Source: Pseudomonas paralactis (lineage in GTDB: Bacteria; Pseudomonadota; Gammaproteobacteria; Pseudomonadales; Pseudomonadaceae). Taken from it: 64,000 bases of DNA. Position numbers and translations under genes: made by a program. Where the stretch lies: NCBI RefSeq assembly GCF_001439735.1, contig NZ_JYLN01000004.1:372001-436000 (forward strand). The letters run 5' to 3'. The notes beneath the pieces were generated by a model, which saw only the letters and a list, made by a program, of their open reading frames with translations, was not told the DNA's origin and did not search any database. Below are positions 10,322 to 18,121 of the stretch, piece after piece (within the stretch, counting starts at the first letter, position 1; the number at the start of each line of letters is the position of its first letter).

Positions 10322-10365
10322 AAAAAAAGCGGCCCGCGTCCTTTGGATGGCGGGCCGTTTTTGTT
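10322..10365 (+). terminator. rho-independent terminator after putP
   Basis: CGGCCCGC (10330-10337) pairs perfectly with GCGGGCCG (10350-10357), preceded by seven A and followed by TTTTTGTTT. The A-tract means it may also work on the other strand. Confidence 0.85.
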
Positions 10366-10503
10366 TCCGCAGGTCAAGCTCATTGCCTTCGAGGAGGACT
10401 GGGTGAAGGCAGCGGTAGGACCTTACTGATTTGCCGGCGATGCTCCCGGCCCGGCAAAAAGCTGGTGCAGAATCGGCGGCCACCCTTCGCAGAGAAACAC
10501 CGG

Positions 10504-12525
10504 ATGTTCGCTCCTGCCAACCAACCTGCATTTACCCTGGCCCTGGATGGGGCGCCCAGTGACCTCAAGGTGTATGAATTCAGCGGCACCGAGGCTATCA
10601 GCCAGCCATACCGTTTTGAACTTGAGCTGGTCAGCGAGCAGCCGGATATCGACCTGGAGAGCCTGCTGCATCGCCAGGTGTACCTGGGTTTCGATGATCG
10701 CGGCCATGGGGTGCATGGCCTGGTGTATCGGGTCGCCCAGGGCGATTCCGGCCGCCGCCTGACGCGCTACCAGCTCAGCCTGGCGCCGCACCTGGCGTAT
10801 CTGGCGCACAGCAGCCACCAACGGGTTTTCCAGCATCAGACGGTGCCGCAGATCGTTGCACAGGTGTTGGCGGGGCAGGGCATTCACAGTGACCGGTTTG
10901 AGTTCCGGCTGAGCGGTCATTACCCTGAGCGTGAGTACTGTGTGCAGTTCGGTGAGACGGATCTGGCGTTTATCCAGCGCCTGTGTGCCGAAGTCGGCAT
11001 TCACTATCACTTTCAGCATTGCCCCGACGCTCATTTGCTGGTGTTTGGTGATGACCAGACGGTTTTTGCCCAGGTCGATCGGCCCACGCCGTACCGGCCT
11101 GGGTCGGGCATGGTTGCCCAGGCGCCCGCGATCAAGCGCTTCACGCTGCAACTGGCAACCCGCACCACGGCGGTCAATCTGCGCGATTACGATTTTTGCA
11201 AACCGCACCTTGAGCTGGAGAGCACGGCGGTCGACGGGCAGTTGCCCAGGTTAGAGGCCCAGCAATTCCCTGGCCGGTTTTCCGACCGGGCCCACGGCAA
11301 GTATCTCGCTCAGCGCAGCCTGGAGCGGCACCGCAGTGACTACCGCATCGCCCAGGGGCAAAGCGACGAGTCGGCCCTTGCCAGTGGCCGGTTCCTGCAG
11401 TTGAGCGAGCACCCGCGCGAGGACTGGAATGACTTATGGCTGGTCACCCATGTCACCCACGAAGGCAAACAGCCTCAGGTGCTGGAGGAGGCGGTCACCG
11501 AGGTGGCAGGCGGGGCGTTTCGTCAGGGCTATAGCAACACCTTTGTTGCCGCGCCATGGGATGCAATCTTTCGCCCGCCCTTGCCTGAGTCGCCGCGCCC
11601 GACCATAGCGGGTTACCAAAGCGCCGTGGTCACCGGCCCGGTCGACAGTGAAATCCATTGCGATGAATACGGCCGGGTCAAGGTGCAACTGGCCTGGGAC
11701 CGTATCGGCGAGCACAACGACCACGCCAGTTGCTGGTTGCGGGTGGCCAGTGGCTGGGCCCATGACCGCTATGGTGTGGTGCTGATCCCCAGGGTCGGCA
11801 TGGAGGTGCTGGTAGGTTTCGTCAATGGTGACCTGGACATGCCGCTGGTGGTGGGCTGCCTGCCCAATGCCGCCACGCCAATGCCCCTCGACCTGCCGGC
11901 GGACAAAACCCGCAGCATCCTGCGTAGCCAGAGCAGCCCGGGCGGTGGAGGCTACAACGAACTGCGCATTGAAGACCGCAAAGGCGCGGAGGAAATCTAC
12001 CTGCGCGCCCAGCGGGACTGGACCCAGCATGTGCTGCACGACCAGCAGGTGCAGGTCGATAACCAGCGCCGTGTGCGGGTGGGCGGCGAGTCGCATCATG
12101 AATTGCAGGGCGAAGAACAGCGCGTCACCCACGGCAATCGCCTGACCGAGCTCAAGCAGGATGATCACCTGGCGGTCGGCGGTTCGCAGCATATGCGTGC
12201 CGGGCAAACCATCCATTTGGGCGCTGGGCAAAATATTGTCGTTGATGCCGGGGCCAGTGTGACGATTCAAGCGGGCGGGCAATCGATCACGCTGTCGGCG
12301 GGCGGGATATTCAGCAGTGTGCCGATCCAGCTCGGCGGTGCGCCTGTTGCGGCGGCGGCACCGTTAATGCCTGGGGTGACGGAAACATTACTGGCCGTTA
12401 TTCCCGCGCCGCTAAGCCCTGCGCAAGTGGCCAGCCTCAAGCGCAGTGCGCCGTTTTGCGAAGAATGTGAGCGCTGCAAAAACGGGCAGTGTGATATCAG
12501 TGCCCACGCACGGAGTTTTCCCTGA
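10504..12525 (+). CDS. vgrG: type VI secretion tip protein VgrG
   Basis: A 673-residue spike protein of the type VI secretion system, which trimerises at the tip of the Hcp tube and carries effectors. The N-terminal gp27/gp44-like part (FTLALDG..LKVYEFSGTEAISQPYRFELELVS), the OB-fold gp5 part (AVVTGP..GEIHCDEYGRVKVQLAWDR-type) and a C-terminal beta-helix repeat region (QTIHLGAGQNIVVDAGASVTIQ, not quoted in full) are visible. It ends in a short cysteine cluster, CEECERCKNGQC, about 12 residues before the stop. The reading frame is open 71 codons further upstream, but the ATG at 10504 begins the conserved VgrG sequence. No other T6SS structural genes are nearby. Confidence 0.93.
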   Translation: MFAPANQPAFTLALDGAPSDLKVYEFSGTEAISQPYRFELELVSEQPDIDLESLLHRQVYLGFDDRGHGVHGLVYRVAQGDSGRRLTRYQLSLAPHLAYLAHSSHQRVFQHQTVPQIVAQVLAGQGIHSDRFEFRLSGHYPEREYCVQFGETDLAFIQRLCAEVGIHYHFQHCPDAHLLVFGDDQTVFAQVDRPTPYRPGSGMVAQAPAIKRFTLQLATRTTAVNLRDYDFCKPHLELESTAVDGQLPRLEAQQFPGRFSDRAHGKYLAQRSLERHRSDYRIAQGQSDESALASGRFLQLSEHPREDWNDLWLVTHVTHEGKQPQVLEEAVTEVAGGAFRQGYSNTFVAAPWDAIFRPPLPESPRPTIAGYQSAVVTGPVDSEIHCDEYGRVKVQLAWDRIGEHNDHASCWLRVASGWAHDRYGVVLIPRVGMEVLVGFVNGDLDMPLVVGCLPNAATPMPLDLPADKTRSILRSQSSPGGGGYNELRIEDRKGAEEIYLRAQRDWTQHVLHDQQVQVDNQRRVRVGGESHHELQGEEQRVTHGNRLTELKQDDHLAVGGSQHMRAGQTIHLGAGQNIVVDAGASVTIQAGGQSITLSAGGIFSSVPIQLGGAPVAAAAPLMPGVTETLLAVIPAPLSPAQVASLKRSAPFCEECERCKNGQCDISAHARSFP

Positions 12526-13250
12526 TGGCCACACCCCTGACGCCCAGCGCCTGGCTGGCCGATAGCCCAATGCAGCCGGACGAGCAGCTCTATGTCGTCA
12601 TGGGCAGCGCCAGCGAGGCCAAGCCGTTTGCAGCCTGGCAAACCGTGGCGGGCGCGAAACCGCCGCAACCGGTGTGGGCGGGCACGCCCTATGCCGGTTG
12701 GAATGAGGTGATGCCTTATGTTGGCGTCGTCGAGCCTGGGAGTGCCTTTCTCGATTGGGTGGCCAACACCCGGGCCGTGGACTGGGGCTGGCTGGCGGTG
12801 TCTTCGTGCCCGCAGGAGGTTGTGCTCAATCACTTGAAAGGCTTGACCCAGGTGTACCTGCCTGAAGATCAGCCGGTATTTTTGCGCTTCTGGGATGGCA
12901 CGCAGTTTTTGCCGATGCTGCAGCACTTGGGTGACGATGCCGCAACGATGCTGCCGGTGTTCCAGCGTTATTTAATCAATGGCCAGTCGTTGGCAGTCTC
13001 GCCGTGCCCGTTGTCTGCGACCAAACCCAGCCCTTGGTGGCGAGTGCCGGCGCCATTGTTGGCACACCTCGCGCAACAGTCGCCACAGGTGCTGATCGAC
13101 AACCTGCTCCAATGGCTCCAGGAGCAGCGCCCGGACCTGTACACCGCGTTTTCGCCAGCGATCTTGCAGCACAAGGTCGCCTACTTCGTGCGCAGGCCGG
13201 GTATCGGCCATGCCGAGTTGGCGGACTACCTTGCCGCGCAACTGAGTTAA
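12525..13250 (+). CDS. DUF4123 family T6SS effector adaptor
   Basis: A 241-residue protein with the DUF4123 pattern: an N-terminal LYVVMGSASEAK, a central VEPGSAFLDWV and a WGWLAVSS segment, then an aromatic-rich middle (VFLRFWDGTQFLPML). DUF4123 proteins (TAP/TEC adaptors) load effectors onto VgrG. It overlaps vgrG by one base (TGATG), so the two are translationally coupled. Normally an effector and immunity gene follow, but here only 97 bp separate it from rlmJ, so the cargo must be encoded elsewhere or has been lost. Confidence 0.85.
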   Translation: MATPLTPSAWLADSPMQPDEQLYVVMGSASEAKPFAAWQTVAGAKPPQPVWAGTPYAGWNEVMPYVGVVEPGSAFLDWVANTRAVDWGWLAVSSCPQEVVLNHLKGLTQVYLPEDQPVFLRFWDGTQFLPMLQHLGDDAATMLPVFQRYLINGQSLAVSPCPLSATKPSPWWRVPAPLLAHLAQQSPQVLIDNLLQWLQEQRPDLYTAFSPAILQHKVAYFVRRPGIGHAELADYLAAQLS

Positions 13251-13347
13251 ACCCATGAGGCTTGCGTGATATCCGTACCGCCCGCCCTGCGGCCCTGCAC
13301 CTTTGCGCCGGTAGAAGGTAAACTTCGCCCCCTGCGCAGGAGCAACC

Positions 13348-14184
13348 ATGAATTATCGTCACGCCTTTCACGCCGGCAACCATGCCGATGTCTTCAAACA
13401 CCTGACCTTGACCCGCCTCATCGCCCTGATGTCGCGCAAGGAACAGCCGTTCGCCTACCTCGACACTCACGCAGGCATTGGCTTGTACGACTTGCAGGGC
13501 GACCAGGCCAACCGCACCGGTGAATACCTGGAAGGCATCGCCCGCCTGTGGGGCGCAAGCGACCTGCCGCCGCTTACCGCCGACTACATGCGCGTGCTGC
13601 ACGAGATGAACCCGGATGGCCAGTTGCGCTACTACCCGGGCTCGCCGGAGCTGGCGCGACGCCTCACGCGGCCACAGGACCGTGTGCTGCTCAACGAGAA
13701 GCACCCCGAAGATGGCGTGCTGCTCAAGGACAATATGAAGGGTGATCGCCGGGTCAAGGTGCACCTGGGCGAAGGCTGGCATGTGCCGCGTGCGCTGTTG
13801 CCGGTGCCGGAAAAACGCGCGTTGATGCTGATCGATCCGCCGTTCGAGAAGCTCGACGAAATGCAGCGTTGCGCCGCGTCCCTCAAGGAAGCTGTCAGCC
13901 GTATGCGCCAGACGGTGGCGGCGATTTGGTACCCGGTAAAAGACCAGCGCATGTTGCGCCGTTTCTACCAGGACTTGGCTGGCACCGGTGCGCCGAAGCT
14001 GCTGCGTGTGGAGTTGCTGGTGCATCCGCTGGACACGCCCAATACCCTCACCGGCTCGGGCCTGGCGATTGCCAACCCGCCGTGGGGCCTGGAAGAGGAA
14101 TTGCGTGAGTTGCTGCCATGGTTGTCCAAGCAACTGGGCCAGACCCAAGGTGGCTGGCAGATGGATTGGCTCATCGCCGAATAA
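13348..14184 (+). CDS. rlmJ: 23S rRNA (adenine2030-N6)-methyltransferase RlmJ
   Basis: A 278-residue SAM-dependent methyltransferase that makes m6A2030 in 23S rRNA. It has the family-typical start MNYRHAFHAGNHADVFKH, the SAM-binding YLDTHAGIGLYDL (about 41-53) and the catalytic DPPF motif in LMLIDPPFEKLDE. A good ribosome site (CAGGAG) precedes the ATG. It is followed 4 bp downstream by a REP doublet. Confidence 0.95.
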   Translation: MNYRHAFHAGNHADVFKHLTLTRLIALMSRKEQPFAYLDTHAGIGLYDLQGDQANRTGEYLEGIARLWGASDLPPLTADYMRVLHEMNPDGQLRYYPGSPELARRLTRPQDRVLLNEKHPEDGVLLKDNMKGDRRVKVHLGEGWHVPRALLPVPEKRALMLIDPPFEKLDEMQRCAASLKEAVSRMRQTVAAIWYPVKDQRMLRRFYQDLAGTGAPKLLRVELLVHPLDTPNTLTGSGLAIANPPWGLEEELRELLPWLSKQLGQTQGGWQMDWLIAE

Positions 14185-14188
14185 TCCA

Positions 14189-14290
14189 CTGTAGGAGCGA
14201 GCTTGCTCGCGAAAATCGTTAACGATAACGCGGGAAACCTGGCGCCCTGCGGCGCTCTCAGGTTTTTCGCGAGCAAGCTCGCTCCTACAG
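14189..14290. repeat. REP doublet (REPIN), GCGAGCTTGCTCGCGAA family
   Basis: Arms CTGTAGGAGC (14189-14198) and GCTCCTACAG (14281-14290) are perfect inverted complements, each continued by the short REP palindrome GCGAGCTTGCTCGC. It lies between the convergent rlmJ and msrA genes, beginning 4 bp after the rlmJ stop. Confidence 0.9.
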
Positions 14291-14299
14291 AGGTCGGCG

Positions 14300-14947
14300 T
14301 CAGATCGGGCAGGTCACGCCCGTGCCGCCGATCCCACAGTAACCCTGGGGATTCTTCGCCAGGTACTGCTGGTGATACGCCTCGGCGAAGTACACCGTCG
14401 GGGCCTCTTCGATTTCCGTGGTGATCTCACCCAGGCCGGCCTTGCTCAGCTCTTGCTGATACGCCGCAGCACTGGCCTTGGCCGCCGCCAGTTGCTCAGG
14501 CGTGGTGGCGTAGATCACCGAGCGGTACTGGCTGCCGATGTCGTTGCCCTGGCGCATGCCCTGGGTCGGGTTGTGCAGTTCCCAGAACATCTTCAACAGG
14601 TCTTCGTACTTGACCTTGGCCTGGTCATACACCACCAGCACCACTTCGCTGTGGCCGGTCAGGCCCGAGCAGACTTCTTCGTAAGTCGGGTTAGGCGTGA
14701 AGCCGCCGGCGTAGCCGACCACGGTGCTGACCACGCCGTCGCGTTGCCAGAACTTGCGTTCCGCGCCCCAGAAACAACCCAGTCCGAAGATCGCAAAACC
14801 GACGTCATCCAGAAAAGGGCCCAGCAGTGGGTTGCCGTTGACGAAGTGGGTTTCCGGTAGCTTCATTGGGGTTTCACGGCCAGGCAAAGCTTGTTCTTGA
14901 GTAGGCAGCACGTTTTTGTTCACCAGAATTTCCGAGCGCAAGACCAT
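14300..14947 (-). CDS. msrA: peptide methionine (S)-S-oxide reductase MsrA
   Basis: A 215-residue enzyme that repairs methionine-S-sulfoxide in proteins, with the catalytic GCFWGAE motif (C58), the conserved [18 protein letters not shown] segment and a C-terminal [12 protein letters not shown] that supplies resolving cysteines. It has an N-terminal extension of about 50 residues before the core, as in other pseudomonad MsrA proteins. It is convergent with rlmJ, and dipA lies upstream on the same strand. Confidence 0.96.
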   Translation of the reverse strand: MVLRSEILVNKNVLPTQEQALPGRETPMKLPETHFVNGNPLLGPFLDDVGFAIFGLGCFWGAERKFWQRDGVVSTVVGYAGGFTPNPTYEEVCSGLTGHSEVVLVVYDQAKVKYEDLLKMFWELHNPTQGMRQGNDIGSQYRSVIYATTPEQLAAAKASAAAYQQELSKAGLGEITTEIEEAPTVYFAEAYHQQYLAKNPQGYCGIGGTGVTCPI

Positions 14948-15019
14948 GATCAGTCCTCTCGTCAGGTTGAGTAACAGTAAATTGTCAGACAGTCAGTGTG
15001 CCCGAGTGTTACAGCGCTG

Positions 15020-17713
15020 TCAGGCGATTGGCCCGCGCGGGTAGCGTTTAAGCATTGTCAGCAGCTCTGCGCCGGGAATCGGGCGGTCAAACAGGTAGCC
15101 CTGGCCCACATCACAGCGATGCCTGCGCAGAAATGCCAACTGCTCGGCTGTCTCGATGCCTTCGGCCACCACCTTGAGCTTGAGGTTGTGGGCCATGGCG
15201 ATCACCGCCGAGGTGATTTCCATGTCGTCCTGGTTATCCGGGATTTCATGGATAAAGCTGCGATCAATCTTAATGATGTCGATGGGGAATTTTTTCAAGT
15301 AGCTCAGCGACGAGTAACCGGTACCGAAGTCGTCCATGGCCAGGGTCAGGCCAAAACTTTTCAGCTGGTCCAGCTGCAGGCGCGTGTCTTCGGTGGCTTC
15401 CAGCAGCAAACCTTCGGTCAGCTCCAGCTCCAGCAGGTTGGCCGGTAGCTGTTCTTCCTTGAGGATGGTGGCAATCGAGGCCACCAGGTCCGGGTCGGAA
15501 AACTGCTTGGGCGACAGGTTGATCGCCACCTGCAGATTGCCCATGCCGGCGGCGCTCAACTGCTTGCTCATGCGGCACGCCTGGCGGGCGATCCATTTGC
15601 CGATGGGAATGATCAGCCCGGTTTCTTCTGCCACGCTGATGAACTGGTCGGGACGGATCATGCCCTTTTCCGGGTGGTTCCAGCGCAACAGGGCTTCCAT
15701 GCCCAGCAGACGGCCGCTGCGCAGGCACAGTTTGGGCTGATAGAACACGTCCAGCTCGTTCTGGGTCAGGGCGCGACGCAGGTTGTTTTCCACGAACAGC
15801 TTGTAGCTGGCTTCGGCATTCAAGGCTTCGGTAAACACCTGCACCTGGTGTTTGCCGTTGGCCTTGGCCTTGTGCAGCGCCAACCCTGCGTTACGCATCA
15901 AGGTCTGCGGGTCGCGGCCATGCAGCGGCGCACAGGCCAGGCCCACGGAGCCGGTGACGCTGATCAACTGGTTGTCGACGAACATCGGCTTGTCGAGCGT
16001 GGCCAGCAACTGGCTGGCGACCTGCTGGCCGGTCTCAAGGTCTGCGTCGTCGAGCAGCACTGCGAACTCGTTACTGGCAAAGCGCGCCAGGCTGCCGCCG
16101 CTGCTCAAACTGTTGCGCAAGCGGCGGGCCAGGCTGATCAGCAGCTTGTCGCCGGTCTGGTGCCCGAGGCTGTCATTGATCCGCTTGAAGTTGTCGATGT
16201 CTACCAGCAGCAGGCTGATGGGGCTGTCGCTGTCGCGGGCAAAGCGTTCGTCGAGGTTGCGGATGAACGCCGGCCGGTTGCCCAGGTTGGTCAGGTTGTC
16301 GGTGTAGGCCAGGCGCTCGATGCGCTGTTGCGCCAGCTTGGTCTGGGTGATGTCTTCGTAGATGCCGATGTAGTGCGTCAATTCACGGTTATCGCCATAC
16401 ACCTTGGAAATCGACAATTGGCCCCAGTAGGGCTCCAGATTCTTGCGCCGACTTTTGAACTCACCTTGCCAGCTGTTGCTCTTGGCCAGGGCCGAAGGCG
16501 CGTCGAACAGCAATTCACTGAGGTTTTCCAGGGCCGGCAGTTGCGCCAGGCGGTGGCCGTGGACTTCTTCGGCGCTGTACTGGGTTATTGCAGTGAAGCT
16601 TGGGTTGACGTACTCCACCACGCCGTCGCAATTGACCAGCAGAAACGCGTTGGCGCTTTGTTCCACCGCACGCTGGAACAGGTGCAGGGCGCTGGTGGCG
16701 GTGCGGCGGTTGTGGTTGTTGATGACTTGGGCGAACTGGTCTGCCAGCTCGCCGGCAAACGCAATTTCATCGGACTGCCAGGCACGTGAGCTGCCGCTTT
16801 GTTCCAGGCACAGCACGCCGACGACCTGGCCGTCGACACGAATGCTGGCGTCGAGCATCGCGTGAATATTGTTGGCGCGCAGGCTCTCGGCCATTTCCCG
16901 GGTACGCGGGTCACGTTGGGCATGGGTGGCGTCGATGGCGCGGCTGGAGTGCAGGGCTTCCAGGTAATCCGGGAAACCGCTGGCATCGATGGCCTTGGGC
17001 AGGCGGTGCTGTTGGTCGGCGCGGTGGTACGCCGAGATAGGCACCAGATGTTGGCCTTCCAGGTGCCAGATGCTGGCGCAGTCGATCTGGTAGATGTCGC
17101 ACGCGCTGCGGGTGATCAGCTCGGCGGCTTCTTGCAGCGAATTGGGTGTGGTGTAGCGCTGTCGGGCCAGCAGCAGGATCAGTTCCTGCTGGGCGCGCAC
17201 CCGTTCCAGGTGTTGCAACTGTTCCTGCTGCGCACGCTGGTTGAGCTCCAGGGCGATTTGCAGGCGACTGTTCTGGTTTTCCAGGTCGGCGGTCGGGGCG
17301 GGCGCGGCGGTTTCACCAAACAGCCCGTCAACCACCATCAGGTAACCGCGCAGCAGATGGCGGTTGTGTTGTTTGTAAGCCTCGCCCATTTCCAGCAGGC
17401 TCAGCGGGCCATCATGTGTGTGCAGGGTGTAGCGCACCAGGTAATGGGGGCTTTGGGTCAGTTGCTGCTGAATTGCATCATGCAACTGATAGCGCGCCTG
17501 GGGTTCCATCAGGCTGGCGTAGGGCGTACCGATCAGGGCGCAGAGCTCTACCGCCGGCAGACCGAATTGACGTTCGCAATTGGGGTCGAGGTAAAGCAGG
17601 GCCCAGCTTGCCTCATTAAGCCGCTCGAAACGCAGCATACCGAGGCGCGAAGGCACCGGTAATTGCGTCACTACCTCGGCCGCCATACGGGCGACATCGG
17701 GTTGGCTTTTCAT
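15020..17713 (-). CDS. dipA: cyclic-di-GMP phosphodiesterase DipA (PAS-GAF-PAS-GGDEF-EAL)
   Basis: An 897-residue signalling protein. In order: an N-terminal PAS-like domain, a coiled segment, a GAF domain (about 190-340), a PAS/PAC domain (VNPSFTAITQYSAEEVHGHRL), a degenerate GGDEF domain with ASNEF in place of GGDEF, and an EAL domain with an intact catalytic signature (GMEALLRWNHP; ELTEGLLLE; DDFGTGYSSLSYL). The broken GGDEF and intact EAL fit the P. aeruginosa DipA orthologue, a c-di-GMP hydrolase needed for biofilm dispersal. The locus order msrA-dipA-aceF-aceE is the same as there. The start at 17713 is preferred to an upstream start 14 codons earlier because MKSQPDVARM begins the conserved part. 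Confidence 0.9.
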   Translation of the reverse strand: MKSQPDVARMAAEVVTQLPVPSRLGMLRFERLNEASWALLYLDPNCERQFGLPAVELCALIGTPYASLMEPQARYQLHDAIQQQLTQSPHYLVRYTLHTHDGPLSLLEMGEAYKQHNRHLLRGYLMVVDGLFGETAAPAPTADLENQNSRLQIALELNQRAQQEQLQHLERVRAQQELILLLARQRYTTPNSLQEAAELITRSACDIYQIDCASIWHLEGQHLVPISAYHRADQQHRLPKAIDASGFPDYLEALHSSRAIDATHAQRDPRTREMAESLRANNIHAMLDASIRVDGQVVGVLCLEQSGSSRAWQSDEIAFAGELADQFAQVINNHNRRTATSALHLFQRAVEQSANAFLLVNCDGVVEYVNPSFTAITQYSAEEVHGHRLAQLPALENLSELLFDAPSALAKSNSWQGEFKSRRKNLEPYWGQLSISKVYGDNRELTHYIGIYEDITQTKLAQQRIERLAYTDNLTNLGNRPAFIRNLDERFARDSDSPISLLLVDIDNFKRINDSLGHQTGDKLLISLARRLRNSLSSGGSLARFASNEFAVLLDDADLETGQQVASQLLATLDKPMFVDNQLISVTGSVGLACAPLHGRDPQTLMRNAGLALHKAKANGKHQVQVFTEALNAEASYKLFVENNLRRALTQNELDVFYQPKLCLRSGRLLGMEALLRWNHPEKGMIRPDQFISVAEETGLIIPIGKWIARQACRMSKQLSAAGMGNLQVAINLSPKQFSDPDLVASIATILKEEQLPANLLELELTEGLLLEATEDTRLQLDQLKSFGLTLAMDDFGTGYSSLSYLKKFPIDIIKIDRSFIHEIPDNQDDMEITSAVIAMAHNLKLKVVAEGIETAEQLAFLRRHRCDVGQGYLFDRPIPGAELLTMLKRYPRGPIA

Positions 17714-17840
17714 GGGGAGACTCGCTTGGAAAAATGCGCACGGCGCCGGGCTCACGCCCTCTTGACTGTTGCCTGCGGCAAGGTTGCATCATGCGGCACG
17801 CACTGACAAGAGAGGATGAAGGCTAAGTGCTATAAGCCTG

Positions 17841-17867
17841 TTATCGGCCGCGCGGGGGATTTCTGTA
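17841..17867 (-). promoter_or_regulatory. weak FliA-like promoter upstream of dipA
   Basis: The minus strand carries a perfect GCCGATAA (17848-17841) preceded after 14 nt by TACAG (17867-17863), a poor match to the -35. It lies about 130 nt upstream of the dipA start. Only the -10 is convincing. Confidence 0.3.
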
Positions 17868-17899
17868 ATTGGGGTGATCGGTGGTTCACGCCTGTCCTC

Positions 17900-18013
17900 T
17901 GTAGGAGCGAGGGGGACGCCTAGTTCTTGCTCGCGAAAAACGCCAGGGCACCGCGTTTATCCCGAAGACCCTCATCATCGTTGACGATCTTCGCGAGCAA
18001 GCTCGCTCCTACA
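17900..18013. repeat. REP doublet with a 14-bp insertion in one arm
   Basis: Arms TGTAGGAGC and GCTCCTACA bracket a doublet of the GCGAGCTTGCTCGCGAA family. The right arm is intact. The left arm is interrupted by 14 extra bases, GGGGACGCCTAGTT (17912-17925), inserted between GTAGGAGCGAG and CTTGCTCGCGAA. The doublet occupies most of the 408-bp gap between dipA and aceF. Confidence 0.8.
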
Positions 18014-18024
18014 AAAACACAGGC

Positions 18025-18050
18025 AAAAAAAGCCCCGCCAAGTGGCGGGG
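18025..18050 (-). terminator. rho-independent terminator of the aceEF operon
   Basis: Read on the minus strand, CCCCGCCA (18050-18043) pairs perfectly with TGGCGGGG (18040-18033), followed by C and seven T. A second perfect 10-bp hairpin (AGGGCCTTCC/GGAAGGCCCT, 18089-18116) without a T-tract lies between it and the aceF stop. Confidence 0.85.
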
Positions 18051-18121
18051 TTGAGGTACGAGCGTGGCGCTCGGAAATCGGTGTGGCAAGGGCCTTCCCG
18101 GTCACAGGAAGGCCCTGCGAC

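Noticed and set aside
12895..12912. Sequence resembling a sigma-54 promoter (TGGCACGCAGTTTTTGC)
   Set aside because: The spacing between the GG and GC elements is two bases off, and it lies inside the DUF4123 gene.
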